A stretch of 64,000 bases of DNA, from the NCBI GenBank assembly GCA_020205615.1, contig CM035170.1, positions 58,232,486 through 58,296,485 on the forward strand, read 5' to 3'. A model generated the notes under the pieces. The model did not search any database, was not told the DNA's origin, and was given only the letters and a program-made list of their open reading frames with translations. This document shows positions 34,288-46,869 of this stretch, one piece after another. Made by a program: the position numbers and the translations under genes. Position 1 is the first letter of the stretch. Every line of letters begins with the position of its first letter. The DNA comes from Panax quinquefolius. Its lineage: Eukaryota; Streptophyta; Magnoliopsida; Apiales; Araliaceae.

Positions 34288-37215
34288 TGTGACACCCCCA
34301 AATCTGGGTACTTCATTTCCACCGAATTTGGTGCTCACTATCAAAATAATTACATCTAACTACCCATAATAAAGGATAAAAACATTAAATAAATAACTTG
34401 AATAATAATCTCTCCCATTAAAGGGTTACATCATAATCTCAACATAAATCCCAGGTAATCTACCTTAAAATTATTACATCAGTTTGCGGAATACATTATA
34501 AAATAAAACAAGTCATAAAATTTCAAGCATTTAAATAGACATTAACTAATTCTCCATCACTTAGACATCTTGCCCTTTCCCTTACTAGTAGATGGATCAT
34601 CACCTCTTTCAACTTTAGCTGCATTGTTTAATTGCAAGAGTGAGCAAACAATTGCTCACTGACATAAAGATAGTATAATAACAGCATGAGAGTGAACAAC
34701 GAATACTGAATAATAAAGAACTTGTTCTACGAATCAAAATAGAAAACAAGTTCGAGCTTAATTATCTGAGGGTCTTAAGACCACGAACTATGTCCACGGT
34801 ATTTAGGTGTTATTACCTTAACAGTCATTAGACTGTACAGACTCTTCTTAACGTACTCGGAGGATCAGTCCTTTGCACCATGTATTGTGCACAAACATCT
34901 AAACGTTACACGTACAAAAATCCCCTATGTTAGGGTTGTTTGTCTCAGTTTGAATTTAGAATTTCCACACTAAAGAAAGTTTAGTTTGGAACTAGCTTAT
35001 CAGTGTTTCTAGAATTTTAGAACACTTATTAAATTTTCATAAATAAAGATTTAATACAAGAATGTACAACTGAATAACGCTATCAAAGTCAAAGATCGGA
35101 TATCAACCATATATAACTGAATAAGCTTGATATATCTTCAAAGTATTATATTCAAGAAATTAAAACAATCTCATTTAAATCAATGTGTTAGAACAATATA
35201 TGTTTTGAAAACTAATAACAAAAAATGAGAATGTGAAACTCATTCGATGTAACGAATTAGGTTACATGAGCTTATTCAATCATTCATCAGAATAGAATTA
35301 AGTCTTGCTCAATGACAAATATAAGATTTAGAAACTTGTACAATTATGAAATAGAGTTAGAGAACTTGCCTTGATTGTAAGCTACACAAATGAAATAATC
35401 TCCAATTACCCTACACATATCATCGAAATCGCAACAACAATTAATTGTATGAATATTAGCTTTAGGGTTTAAACCATCATTTAGGTCATAACCCTAATCT
35501 AGCACCTAACCATTTAGGTTGACATACTTAACGCTTCTGAAATTACACATTGATCAACATAACTTAATCGTTAAACTCTATCTTTCGAAAACATCCCATT
35601 TGGTTTTATTTTATAACTTATTTAAATAATTATTTCAAATCTTTGCACTTTGCATTTCAACACATTAACATCTGTTATTATAGTTTATATCATGTTTTAA
35701 CATCATTAACATACACACTAAACTAACACAAGTCCGATATGCCTCGACACGCAAACAAGTAGACCTCATTGTCTCAGTTCACGGTGTGGTGTATGCAATT
35801 TTAGCCACACTTAGGTTGGGTCAGGTCGGTAGCCATTTGCTACCATTTGCCTTGCACGGCAACTGCGCACACGCTGGAAGTTGACAGTTCGCACAGAGAC
35901 GAGAGACGGCGATGAGCGATGAGCCGTTTTTAGCCCAACAAACACAAATTTCACCCATCAAACGGTGAAATTAGCACATCCAACTGATATAAAACTATCA
36001 CATATTCATTAACTTATAACAATTAAACATCAAATTAAACTATTTTAATTCCTTAAATTTCATGTTTTCTCATGAAAACTCCATTTTTGACACCTTTGGC
36101 GAATTTGATCACCACAAATTCGTTTTTCAATCAATTGACATAATTTAAACTGCGTTGTTTTCGTTTCTTAACATATTATCATAATCCAACAACAAATTAC
36201 AGATTACATCATGTATTAAACAAGAAATTTGGTACTTTCTATGGCCATATTATAAGAACACAAACACTATGATTTTTTTTTCTTCCTCAGCCCAATTTCT
36301 CATGAATTTGATAACAAATAACATGTACACATGATAATCAACAGAGTTTTGAAATTCTACAAGAACATGTATACATCACAATTCTCGTGATTTCACATTG
36401 TATCAAAAAGGTATACACATATACAACTAAAACTAAAGAATAATAATAGGAATAGTTTATACCTTGATTAGTGAATGCTAGACAAAGATGATAACCTCTC
36501 AAAACCACTGTGATCTTCTAAAATCTCCGTGTTCTCTTCTTCCAAACTATCTATCTCAACACTCTACTCTTTCTCCTTAGCCAAATACGAGAATAAGAAG
36601 AAACTAGACGCTAGCCTTAGGTATAACATGTGTAAACATAAACTGAAACCCACGTTCTTTTTCAGTTATAAAACCCAACAAGTGTCAGCTAGGCCCTGTT
36701 TGGCTAACCAGAACCTCTCCCAACTAAATTATTTTAATAACATTTATATTATATAGTTTTATGCCACACTTTTAGTTGATTAATTTAAATAACTTAGTTT
36801 AGTTAATTTAAATAACTTATAATACTAATAATAAAAATCTTATTATCATTAATAAATAATTATATATCTAATTTAATTAATAAATTAGACACATCACTAT
36901 ATTTAATTTATTTATTTCATTTAAATTAAACAATTCATTTAATTTAACAAATTTCTTAAATATTAAACAATTGATTTAATTTAATTATTTCTTAAATTAA
37001 ATCCTTCAATAAAATTATCATTATTCAATTTAATTACTAAATTAATTCACCACAATTATCAATTATTTATTTTTCTTAATAAATAAATTATTTAAAATAT
37101 TTATTTAATTCAATAAATATTTAAATTAAATTACAAATTTCTCGATCGTTACATCCTTCCCTCCTTAAAAGGATTCTGTCCCCAGAATCACAACTCAAAA
37201 AATTCATTCATTACA
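34288..37215 (-). repeat. C LTR-c (5' LTR of C2)
   Basis: About 2.93 kb, TGTGACACCC to TTCATTACA, followed by the right target duplication CTTGT (37216-37220). This outer end proves that the LTR includes the 37152-37215 segment with an internal polypurine-like junction. A GC-rich variable block lies at 35740-35935. The hairpin GATTCTG-TCCC-CAGAATC (37172-37189) is perfect. No gene. Confidence 0.92.
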
Positions 37216-37640
37216 CTTGTAGGGTAATAATTCTTAAAGGAAACCTTCTTGAATTGTTCCCATATTACCACATCTGTTCTAGTCCCACCCTGGTGAACCT
37301 CCCACCAAAATTTGGCTTCACCTTTTATCCTAAAAGTCGCAAAAGAAGTCTCTTGCGCCTCACCTATGCTTGTAATAATAAACGCCTTCTATATTTCTTT
37401 TACCCATGTCTGGGCCTCTATTGGGTCTGTCATTCCTTTGAACTCCAACAGACCTACGCTTTTAAATTCTATAAAGGTTGTCGTTCTAGCTACCTTAGGT
37501 TCCGCGGGTACTCTACCCCCGGTTTGGTTCAATGCAGTCATTAATAAATTAACGAACTCTTGCATAGGGTTGTTTTGACCCCATTGATTATCATTACGTG
37601 ATTCTGTTTCTTGATTACGTTATCTTCTCAGTGGCTGCAT
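37216..37640 (-). pseudogene. Element A gag, upstream part
   Basis: Starts MQPLRR at 37640 followed by TAA at codon 7. Capsid features: MQEFVNLLMTAL, GMTDPIEAQTWV, FWWEVHQGGTRTD, VIWEQFKKVSFKNYYPT. It stops exactly at the C insertion and resumes at 7849. Same Tekay-type gag architecture as C (compare WWQANKVRGGQ) but clearly a different subfamily. The five bases 37216-37220 (CTTGT) duplicate 7845-7849. Confidence 0.85.
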
Positions 37641-37884
37641 TTACTTCGTTATTATTCGCCACATATCAAATCATACCATAACAAAGCATATTAAAAGAAA
37701 ACTTATTTATATTCATATGCTGCTTCATAGTTTGAAACTATTTACAATTTGTTTTCCATAGCCAAAACCTATTACATTTATATCCTGCGATTGAACTCCA
37801 CAAAAGTTGGGATTTACAAAAAGACTACCCTTTTAAACAAAAGAGGGTTTACGCCACTACACACATATTTATAACTCTAACATT

Positions 37885-38540
37885 CTAATATTGCATAACA
37901 GCATCCTCGTATTTTTCATTCGCAATCACCGCTACAGTATCCCGACTAATAGTATGTCGAGTCTGTCCTAACTCATTGGAATAACAAACAACTTTCAGCT
38001 TGAAATCCTTATGAGCACTCTCATAGATGTAAGACATATGTGCTATCTTCCGGTCCTTCTCCCCCAATTCTTTACGAGGCTCATCTGCCTCCTTCTTAAA
38101 ATCCCTAGCCTTATTTATCATGAGCACCTTCTCATCATGTTCTGACTGAACATCTGCTTCTGCAGACTCCTTCGCTACATAAAGAGCACTAATCTCTTCA
38201 TTCTAATTCTACACAACATCACTCAGTTGCACATTTTTGCCAAGCTCTGCAAGATACAATCATCTCATTGCATCTGGAGGTGATGACTCTAGTGTAGGTA
38301 CCCCGCTTCAACCGATGTAACCTCCATTCCTTCCTCCACATCATTCATCATACCAAGGTATGTCGCTATATCCATATCTCCCTCGGAGTAGTCTTCCTCA
38401 GAAAAGTACACATCTGGCTCTGACTCCTCTAAAAGCACTAATGGTACCTCCGCCACTGGTATAGGTACATGCTCTACTCGGTTCACAAGCTCTTCGCTCA
38501 CTGCGTGTATATCTCTATACATCAAGCTATTGATCGACAT
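37885..38540 (-). pseudogene. Element A extra upstream frame (ORF0 homologue)
   Basis: ATG 38540-38538 in the context GGATGTC, as in C. The first 84 codons are open (MSINSLMYRDIHAVSEELVN; acidic block EEDYSEGDMDIATYLGM) to a stop at 38289; after a broken stretch (38290-38127) a helical, charged part is open at 38127-37885 (KKEADEPRKELGEKDRKIAH, ELGQTRHTISRD) and ends at TAG. Gag begins about 245 bp downstream. Order, start context, RDIH near the start, acidic block and C-terminal charged helix mirror the C frames although overall similarity is low, so the frame predates the split of A and C. Confidence 0.65.
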
Positions 38541-38780
38541 CCTACAATAACACATAACATGTTGATTAGTACATATCACACCATAGTATAAGCACGAATC
38601 ACATTTAATTTATTTAGGGTTACTTTCCAGTTTTTTTTATATCTTTTGGTACTGAGTTTCCTCAATACCTTATTGACTCATTCAATTTAAGTAAAGCTCG
38701 AGTTTACTTCCTTCAGACTTCTCTTCCTTAACGAGGTTATTAGCCTAAGGTTCTTTCCCCCTTAAGTTTTATAACCTAAT

Positions 38781-38795
38781 GATTTGATACCAACC
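38781..38795 (-). other. Primer-binding site of A
   Basis: Sense GGTTGGTATCAAATC after the LTR, the tRNA-iMet type with two changes. Confidence 0.8.
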
Positions 38796-40928
38796 TGTGA
38801 CGCCCCCAAATTCGGGTCTCTTCCAACCCGACATATGGTGCTCCACTGCTACAGTTCACATAAATGTTCAATTGAAATGCCTCAAAAGAACGAATATGTC
38901 TTATATATATTCCAAAATAATACTTCCATTCCCCAGGTTCTTTATAACCATTACATTTGTTCTTGTCATAATATCAAATATTATCATTACAAACCTATAC
39001 TATTACATAGGTAATCTACAAGTTTGCTTTAGCCTTCTCTTTTTCCTTGTCGAATCCTTTGTTCCGTTCAGTCTAAGTTGCATTCATATGGTTCAAGCAA
39101 GAGTTGGCATAACAAGCTCAACAAGTACAATAATTTCTTTTAAAAAGCATGCTTGAAACATAGTAATTGTATATCTTCACTAACTGGATAATAGTTATGA
39201 AGTACTATCCATAATTCAAAATAGAATTCCTTTTCCTTCAAAATGTTTTACAATGACAATATTCAGTAAGACACCAATTATGGTCCAAGACCATGACCGT
39301 TTCATAATTTCTTTGAAAAGGACAACCCGGCACGAAGTCCGTAAGTCCGGCATATCTTACGAGCACTTCTAGGTGATCAGCCTATAGTACTCAATGTTGA
39401 TCAACACTACATCCATTAAACGTGTGTACGTTTAAGTTGTGGCAACCTCACGTGCCAATCGAATACTCGATGAAAATATATTTGTTTATTCATATTCAGG
39501 CTTACCTTGAATCCATACCAAACAATTGGTGTAGGATAGCGTTATCAATTCTATATGGAAAACTTGTAAAGAAATCAATCAACTCTTTCGTAAAACCATT
39601 CATGCATTTCATAACTTGAATCATTTAAAAACTTGACTAACACGAAGGTTAGACAAACGTTTAGAAAAACTTGCCTTCAGCGTCTACTACAGTAAAATTA
39701 CGTTTCCTTTGAGTCTTTACGGTCTCTACAACACATAATCACATAACATACCACATTAGGTCATGAATGAACATACATAGTTCCTAAATAATCTTACCCT
39801 TCTTCTCAATTTAATCTTGTATTAGATTTGTTATTATTGGTTTCGGCTTTTCGTCGTTCTTTTACATCGTTCTTATCAACTTCTTTCTATAACTTAATTG
39901 AAATTATTCCATTATTACAAATCAGTTCTAGTTAGTGGTCTTTCATCGCGCCTTACTAACTTTATTATTAATCAAAACTTGATCGTCATCGGTTTAGTAC
40001 ACTTATTGCACACCGTTCACGTTCACATTCAATTAACTTTCTTTAACTCTAAGTGATCACACTTGAGGTTTAGTTATGACTTAACAATGTTTTATTAAGT
40101 CCCTTTATTTAAATGTTCATTAATTATTACTTATGTTCAACATGTAAACATTCTTTATTGTCTAGGTTATAAAGGTCATTTGCTGCGTTTGCTTATTACT
40201 CTTTGGTTTTATTTGACATGACGTCACGATTATTGCCTAGAAACCGGATTCAATCTTTGCGGCCATGAGTTTGCGGGGGTGAGGCTCACTTTGGCGTTAT
40301 ACATACATGGATATTTGGCTTGAGTTACATGGCCCGGACTCTGTGCCACAGATTATTTTGACAGATTTTTCAAATTGTGAGATTCCCGAACTCGTAACTT
40401 CTTCGTTATAAGTCCGAATTGGCTCGTTCAAGAGCATACGGTTCAAAAATTAGATACTCTACGTGTTCATGTAAGAATTTTATCTATTCGACTTCGTTTG
40501 CTAAAAATTCACCTATTAGTCCATTTTTAACAAAAAAGGTAAACGCTTGTGAACGTTCAACGCTCATTTCTTCGTTATAAGTCGGAATCCGGCCATTTTT
40601 GAGTCCGCAACTCTGTAATGCCAAATACGACTTGACTCCATCGAAAACCAACGTTTCCGAGTTCAAATACAAAATACGACTTCCATTCCGAGAATTTCAC
40701 GAATTCGACGATTGTCGTCTAATAGTGTGAATTCTGGCAAAACTTCGTTACTTAAGATTTTTTTTTCATTTCAAATGGATTCAATTCATCATACTAACAT
40801 TTTAACCTACTTACTTCATTAACTTATAATCATGATAAGTTATTACTTGTTCTTTATAAGTTTGTAACTTATGAAAATATAGATTACTTACTATGATTCC
40901 ATTACTTATTATGATCTTAATCTTTTAA
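38796..40928 (-). repeat. 5' LTR of element A, truncated
   Basis: Matches 2120-about 4378 of the 3' LTR. The U3 end, including the promoter, is missing: at 40928/40929 the sequence switches within AATCT-CAACTAGCCC to the LTR of element D. The GC-rich block at about 40170-40330 is poorly conserved with respect to 3590-3800. No gene. Confidence 0.88.
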
Positions 40929-41699
40929 TCTCAACTAGCCCAGTAAGAAATATTATGACTAAAATAATGCAAAATAATTTATCGTTAGCCTTCAACAGTG
41001 TTAAACTGATAAAATATAACAAACATCAAGTTTAACTGTAGTAGAACAAGCAATCCATTAGAAGAGTCAAGTAGAGAATAAAATCTACTATCTTCTATGA
41101 TTTAAAAGGTTTTTCATTACTTTTATCACTGAGACTCACCTTAATAAATAATCAACATCATCCCTGCACTACGACCAAGGATATTCATTAGTATCACGAC
41201 CACAAATTATTCATGCACTACGGGCCAAGGATATTCGTGTATTCATCAATAGTCATGATCATGCCAAAAACTGTCCATCAATGCACTACGACCAATGAGG
41301 AATTTTACCACATCATTTGTAACATTACGGTCATGATTATACCGAATAATCCCTGGTCATAATCATATCAAGTCCATCTGTGCACTACAGGCCACAGATG
41401 ACTTTCAACATATTATAAACATAAGGATGATGACAATTCAATAAAACAAGTTCAAGAATAAATTTTAAAGATTTATAAGTTAATTTATCCTGAACTCAAT
41501 AACGTCCAAATTGTCAACATGATACTGCTTTGTGGAGTAAAATTCAAGAATGCTCAAAAGAATATTTCCATGAAAAGATATTGGATGAAGCGCAAATATA
41601 AAGGATATTCCACTAATTTCATGGAGTATAGAAGCCAAAATTTTAACCAACTGACTATAATAGAATATATGAAACCGCAAATGAATTTTTTCCGCCATG

Positions 41700-42065
41700 C
41701 GGTAATCCACATAGATAGATTATTCTAACAGAATAATAAAGAATGGAACCAGGTCATGCTTAACCCGCACAGACAGGATATTCCAATAGAATAATAAAGA
41801 ATGGAACCAGGACATGCGTAATCCGCACAGACAAGATGTTCCAACAAAATAATAAAGAATGGAACCACGTCATGTGTAATCCGCACAGACAGAATGTTCC
41901 AACAAAATAATAAAGAATAGAATAACAACAGAATTCATCAGGCATGCGAAAGACCGCACAAATAGGTTATTCCAACAGAATAATAAAGAATGGAATAACA
42001 GAAGAATTTCACCATGTATGCGGTACTTCGCATAGACAGGTTATTCCAACATAATAATAAAGAAA
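41700..42065. repeat. About 60-bp tandem repeats in the D LTR
   Basis: Units contain ATTCCAACAGAATAATAAAG, GAATGGAA and CCGCACAGACAGG in fixed order, about six copies. Some units pair as GTTATTCCA / TGGAATAAC. Short minus-strand frames here (41725-41945) are translations of the repeat. Confidence 0.85.
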
Positions 42066-42349
42066 GGAATAACAACCCTTACGAGTATTGAAAGAAAATA
42101 ACTCTCTTCATGAATACGAAAGAATAATACCCCTTACGAGTACAACAAATAATATCCTTTACCGTAAAAGAAGAGTATTCCGACTGGTAGGGGGGATATT
42201 CTTGAAGAAAACTTATATTGTTTTTCTATGCTCAAAGCTTCTGAAAACTCTAAAGAAATACGCTCAAGATTATAGAAGAAGAATTCTCTGAATTTCTGGT
42301 GTGATTTCAATTCTAACTAAGCATCCTATTTATAGGAGAAGTGAAAGGA

Positions 42350-42379
42350 TACTATGCAATAAAATATAATATATTCTAA

Positions 42380-42420
<41 letters not shown>

Positions 42421-42700
42421 TTATTTAAAATATAATAAAACAAATAACTTTATAAAAGTATTCTATTTTATATAAAAAGATTTTACTATGCAAAAATACT
42501 ATGTAGGCACTATGCAACATTATGCATAATAAAATATAATATATTCTATTTATAGTCTAATAAAATAAATAACTTTATAAAAGTATTCTATTTTATATAA
42601 AAGATTTTACTATGCAAAACACTATACATATATAGAATATAATATATTCTATTTATAGTCTAATAAAATGTAAAACTTTATATAAAAAATTTGTTTTATA
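42350..42700. repeat. Diverged 100-170-bp repeats and TA microsatellite in the D LTR
   Basis: AATATAATATATTCTATTTA recurs (about 42365 in altered form, 42535, 42638), and AACTTTATAAAAGTATTCTA with TTTTACTATGCAAAA occurs near 42445 and 42568. A (TA)n run sits in the first unit. It lies next to the TATA box in U3. Confidence 0.75.
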
Positions 42701-43417
42701 TAAAAAGTTTTTCTGTTTTATTACATTAATAATACTAATAAAACAAAATTTACCATCATTATTATAATTCACAATATTAATCGACCAGTCGCGTTCTGTG
42801 GAAAGAGGGGCTTTCCAATAACGATTTCTCCTCATTGGCCGCAATGAATTAGGTGACCAAACATCTCCTCGATGTAACTTCTGACATCGTTAATATTGAA
42901 AATAATAATATTAATAACTTTGTCATCTGAATTATTGATTTAATAATATATAAAATATTGACAATAATCAATCAAATAACGTGAGATACTATGCGGCGAA
43001 TTATCGTAGCAATAATTGAACAAAACCGAGTGACTTCTCACGTAAGCATCAATAATCAATACCGTGTATTACTACTATGCAACCACGCCAGACATTACTA
43101 TACTTTTAACATCGGTGTTTCAACAGCTTAATCGGTAAAACTTCCACCATTATTTTCATAAAGTATTTTTGTCGCTTTTCTCAATCCGAATAATAATTCC
43201 GCTAGGGTCCACCAATGATTGTTCCGTTGTATGCGAATATTCCCCTGTTAAAATGAATATTCCCACCAATCGAATATTATATAACAACTTGCATGACTTT
43301 GCAAAATTTATAAATATTACCCATAACTATTATATCAAATTCATTCCATAATATTCAAAATGATATTTATAGAAAATTCATCTTTATTCATAAAAGTTGG
43401 GGTCTTACAACCTCCCT

Positions 43418-46400
43418 TTCTTAGGAAATTTCACCCTTGAAATTAGGGTACGTTACTGGTATGTCAAGAGGTAAGGATACCTTGATTTCATTTCATTCTA
43501 ACTCCTGTGTCATTTCCTCAACATCGTGGTTCCTTCACAAAACTTTGACTTGAGGTATAACCTTGGAGCGTAGAACATGTTCCTTCTTATCCATGATTTT
43601 AACAGGAACCTCTTCATACATTAAATCTTCAGCTATTTTATTCGGTTCTAACTCAATAATGTTGTGCGGGTCTTTCACGTATTTACGTATTTACGAGACA
43701 TACTTGGCGGTAAAGTGAGTCTATAGGCCACAGTTCCTACTCGATCGAGGATTAAAAATGGGCCAATGAATCGAGGATTGAGCTTTTCTCTCTTTACAAA
43801 TTTCATAACTCATTTCCATGGAGCAACACATAACAACACATGGTCTCCAATATCGAATTCCACATCCTTTCGATGAAGATCAGCATAACTCTTTTGTCGA
43901 TCTTGTGAGATTTTTATACTTTGTCGGATCGTTTAAATCTTTTCTATAGTCATACGTACAAACTTTGGTCCCAACAACGTTGCTTCACTCACCTCATCCT
44001 AGCATACTGGAGAACGACACTTTCTTCCATACAACACTTTGAATGGAGCCATGCCAATACTTGTTTGATAGCTGTTGTTGAAGGAAAACTCCACCAATAG
44101 TAAGAACTTGTCCCAACTTCCTTGAAGTCAAGGACACAAAGTCTTAATAAATCTTCAAGAGTTTGAATAGTCCTCTCTGATTGTCCGTCCGTCTGAGGAT
44201 GATATGCCGAACTAAATCGTAAATTCGTGCCCATAGCTTTTTGTAAACTAACCCAAAATCGTGAAGTGAATCTTGGGTCTTGATAAGAAACTATGGATAC
44301 TGGCATACCATGCAGTCTTATAATCTCGTTTATGTACATACGAGCAAGACGTTCAAGTGTATAAATTTCTCGTATCGATAAGAAATGAGCAGACTTTGTC
44401 AATCTATCAACAATGACCCAAATCACATCTATGCCTTGAGAAACCTTAGGAAGACCGGTAACGAAATACATGGTAATGTGCTCCCACTTCCATTCTAGAA
44501 TTTCAAGTGGTTACAATGGACCTTTTGGTATTTGATGCTTCGCCTTAACTCGTTGACAAGTTAGACACCTTGAGATAAACAACGATATCTCTCTCTTCAT
44601 ATTGCTCCACCAAAATGTGTGACGAAGATCATGATACATTTTGGTACTCCTAGGATGGATTGCAAACGGTGTGTTATGTGTCTCCATCATTATTTTATAC
44701 TTTAAATCAGGGTCGTTAGGAACACAAAGTCTGGAGTTTACTCGAAGTATTCCTTCTTCATCGATTCTTACTTCCGAAATAGCACCTTCTTGCACTTTAT
44801 TCCTCATATGCATCAACTCCAGGTCTGTAGTTTGAGCAGCTTTAACTTTATCGATTAAAGTCGGTTCTACTCGTATATTCGCCATCATCACATGGGTCCC
44901 CGGAGTCTTTAACTCTATCTCCATCCTTTGCAAGTCACACAAAATGGGCCTTTGCATTGACAATATCGCACTCGTACTCGCATATGATCTTCTACTCAAT
45001 GCGTCAGCTACCACGTTCACTTTTCCAGGATGGTATTGGATGGTATGATCATAATCTTTCAACAGTTCAAGCCAACGTCGTTGTCGCATGTTGAGTTCTT
45101 TATGAGTGAAGAAATATTTGAGGCTTTTATGATCCGTAAAGATCTCCACTTTCTCCCCATACAAGTAATGCCTCCAAATTTTAAGTGCAAAGACAACAGC
45201 TGCAAACTCTAGATCATGAGTAGGATAATTCCTCTCATATTGTTTGAGTTTTCGAGAGGCATAGGCTATGACTTTCCCATGTTGCATGAGAACACATCCT
45301 AACCCTTTGCCCGATGCATCACTATAGATGACAAATCCCTCCAAGCCAGATGGTATTGTCAGAACAGGTGCTGAAATGAGTCTCCTCTTGTGTTCTTGAA
45401 AAATGTTCTCACATTCCACGCTCCAACCAAATTTTATATCTTTCTGAGTCAGCTGAGTTAATGGAGTAGCGATTCAAGAAAACCCTTCCACGAATCTCTG
45501 ATAATAACTAGCTAATCCGAGAAAGCTACGTACTTCAGTCACTGATTTAGGTTTCTCCCAGCTTTAAATTGCTTCAATCTTTGTCGGGTCAACAGATATT
45601 CTATGACTTGATACTACATGCCCAAGGAATGCTACTTCCTCAAGCCAGAACTCATATTTCTTCAACTTGGCATAAAGATTGTTTTCACGAAGCTTTTGGA
45701 GTATCAGCCTCAAGTGTTGCTCATGATCTTCACGACTTTTGGAATATATGAGGATGTCATCAATAAAGACGACCACAAAGTGATCCAAATATTCCTTGAA
45801 TACTCGGTTCATCATATCCATGAAGGCAGCAGGAGCATTAGTTAATCCAAAAGACATGACTAAAAATTCATTGTGCCCGTACCGAGTTCTGAATGCAGTC
45901 TTTGGAATATCCTCAGTTTTAACCTTCAGCTGATGATATCCAGAATGAAGATCGATCTTTGAAAAGAATTGTGCTCCTTGCAACTGGTCAAACAGGTCAT
46001 CAATGCAAGGTAATGTATACCTATTCTTGATGGTGGCATGGTTCAATTCCCGGTAGTCAATACAAAGTCGTATACTCCCATCTTTTCTTATTCACGAATA
46101 GAACATGAGCACCCCAAGGAGACGTACTAGGACGAATGAAACCAATGTCTAACAATTCCTGCAATTGGGTCTTTAACTCCTGAAGTTCAATAGGAGCCAT
46201 TCGATATGGGGTTTGGAAATGGGTTTTGTACCGGCTTCCAGGTCGATACAAAATTCAATTTCACGATCTGGGGGTAGGACAGGAAGTTCTTCAGGGAATA
46301 CGTTATGAAATTTATTGACAATAGAAATATCATTCAAATCTGACGTATTTTTGTTTAAATGTGTGACATGAGCTAAGAAAGCTTGACATCCGTTTTTCAA

Positions 46401-46853
46401 TAAACGAATAGCTTTATGGCTTGAGATGACAGTGATTGATTTTAATGGTTTGGTTGCTTGAATTAGCATAATAGGTTGGTTAGGAATATGAAAGCTAACA
46501 ACCTTACGAAAATAATCAATTTTTGCATGATGAGTAGTTAACCAATCAATCCCTAGAATCACATCAAATGCAAGTATTTTTAATGAAATAAGATCGACAG
46601 GTAATGTGAGGGTACCGATTTGAACCAAACAAGACTTATAAACAGTGGATGTAATGAAGGTTTCTCCTAACGAAGTTTCCACAGATAAGTCAAAGTCTAA
46701 TTTCTCCGGAGTCAAATTTAATCGTTGAGCGCAAGTAGGAGAAATAAAAGAATGGGTAGAACTGGTATCAAATAAAGTATAGACTTCGCTAGAGTTTATG
46801 ATAATCTTACCCGTGATGACCTCGTTCGGTTCCTTGCTTTCTCGGGAGGTCAC
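43418..46853 (-). pseudogene. D pol: protease, RT, RNase H, integrase, chromodomain trace
   Basis: Protease 46853-46173: YTLFDTSSTHSFIS (active-site Gly changed to Ser), FDVILGIDWLTTHH, then the RT entry. RT: 46251-46057 and 46046-45564 with [26 protein letters not shown] and an intact [14 protein letters not shown]. RNase H and integrase start: 302-codon frame 45419-44511 ([41 protein letters not shown], then WWSNMKR and CLTCQRV). Integrase core 44471-43989: YFVTGLP with the first Asp replaced (MYFVTG where relatives have MDFVTG), SIVSYQDPRF with the second Asp lost as well, SERT with Glu kept, then a frameshift. The chromodomain end (43990-43430) is broken. Inactive. Confidence 0.88.
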
Positions 46854-46869
46854 AACAAACGCTTCCTTG

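Larger units (their letters stand above)
7850..37215 (-). mobile_element. Element C: tandem Ty3/Gypsy array LTR-int-LTR-int-LTR
   Basis: Three LTRs (7850-10776, 25652-28604, 34288-37215) separate two internal regions, C1 (10777-25651, itself carrying B1) and C2 (28605-34287). Perfect 5-bp duplications CTTGT lie only at the outer ends (7845-7849 and 37216-37220); the middle LTR has a primer-binding site on one side and a polypurine tract on the other, so it serves both copies. The internal parts are about 5.8 kb (C1 without B1) and 5.7 kb (C2). Content: extra coiled-coil frame, gag with Tekay-type knuckles, PR, RT, RNase H, integrase, chromodomain. Both copies share three in-frame stops in pol. 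Inserted into the gag of A. Confidence 0.92.
2120..40928 (-). mobile_element. Element A: Ty3/Gypsy, Tekay-like, host of the C insertion
   Basis: Minus-strand LTR retrotransposon. From its own 5' end it has a truncated 5' LTR (40928-38796), a tRNA-iMet-type primer-binding site, an extra upstream frame (38540-37885), gag (37640-37216 continuing at 7849-7380), decayed protease, RT and RNase H, a chromodomain trace, a polypurine tract and the 3' LTR (5730-2120). Without the C insertion its internal part is only about 3.7 kb; most of the integrase and part of the protease-RT junction are deleted. The left flank TATAA (2115-2119) is the expected 5-bp duplication, but the right partner is lost because the 5' LTR is cut at 40928. 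A therefore also lacks the U3 promoter of its 5' LTR. Confidence 0.85.
40929..43409 (-). repeat. 3' LTR of D, left-truncated
   Basis: Begins at CTCAACTAGCCCAGTAAG, the equivalent of 12513 in B1, and ends GGGTCTTACA. It contains the perfect hairpins CATCTGTG/CACAGATG (41375-41382 with 41393-41400) and ATGATTAT/ATAATCAT (41333-41340 with 41359-41366), a 58-bp-type repeat array, a TATA box at 42327-42334 (minus) and a (TA)n tract at about 42379-42406. No gene. Confidence 0.88.

Noticed and set aside
42379..42406. (TA)n run considered as a regulatory or origin element
   Set aside because: A plain microsatellite inside diverged LTR repeats; nothing else supports a function.
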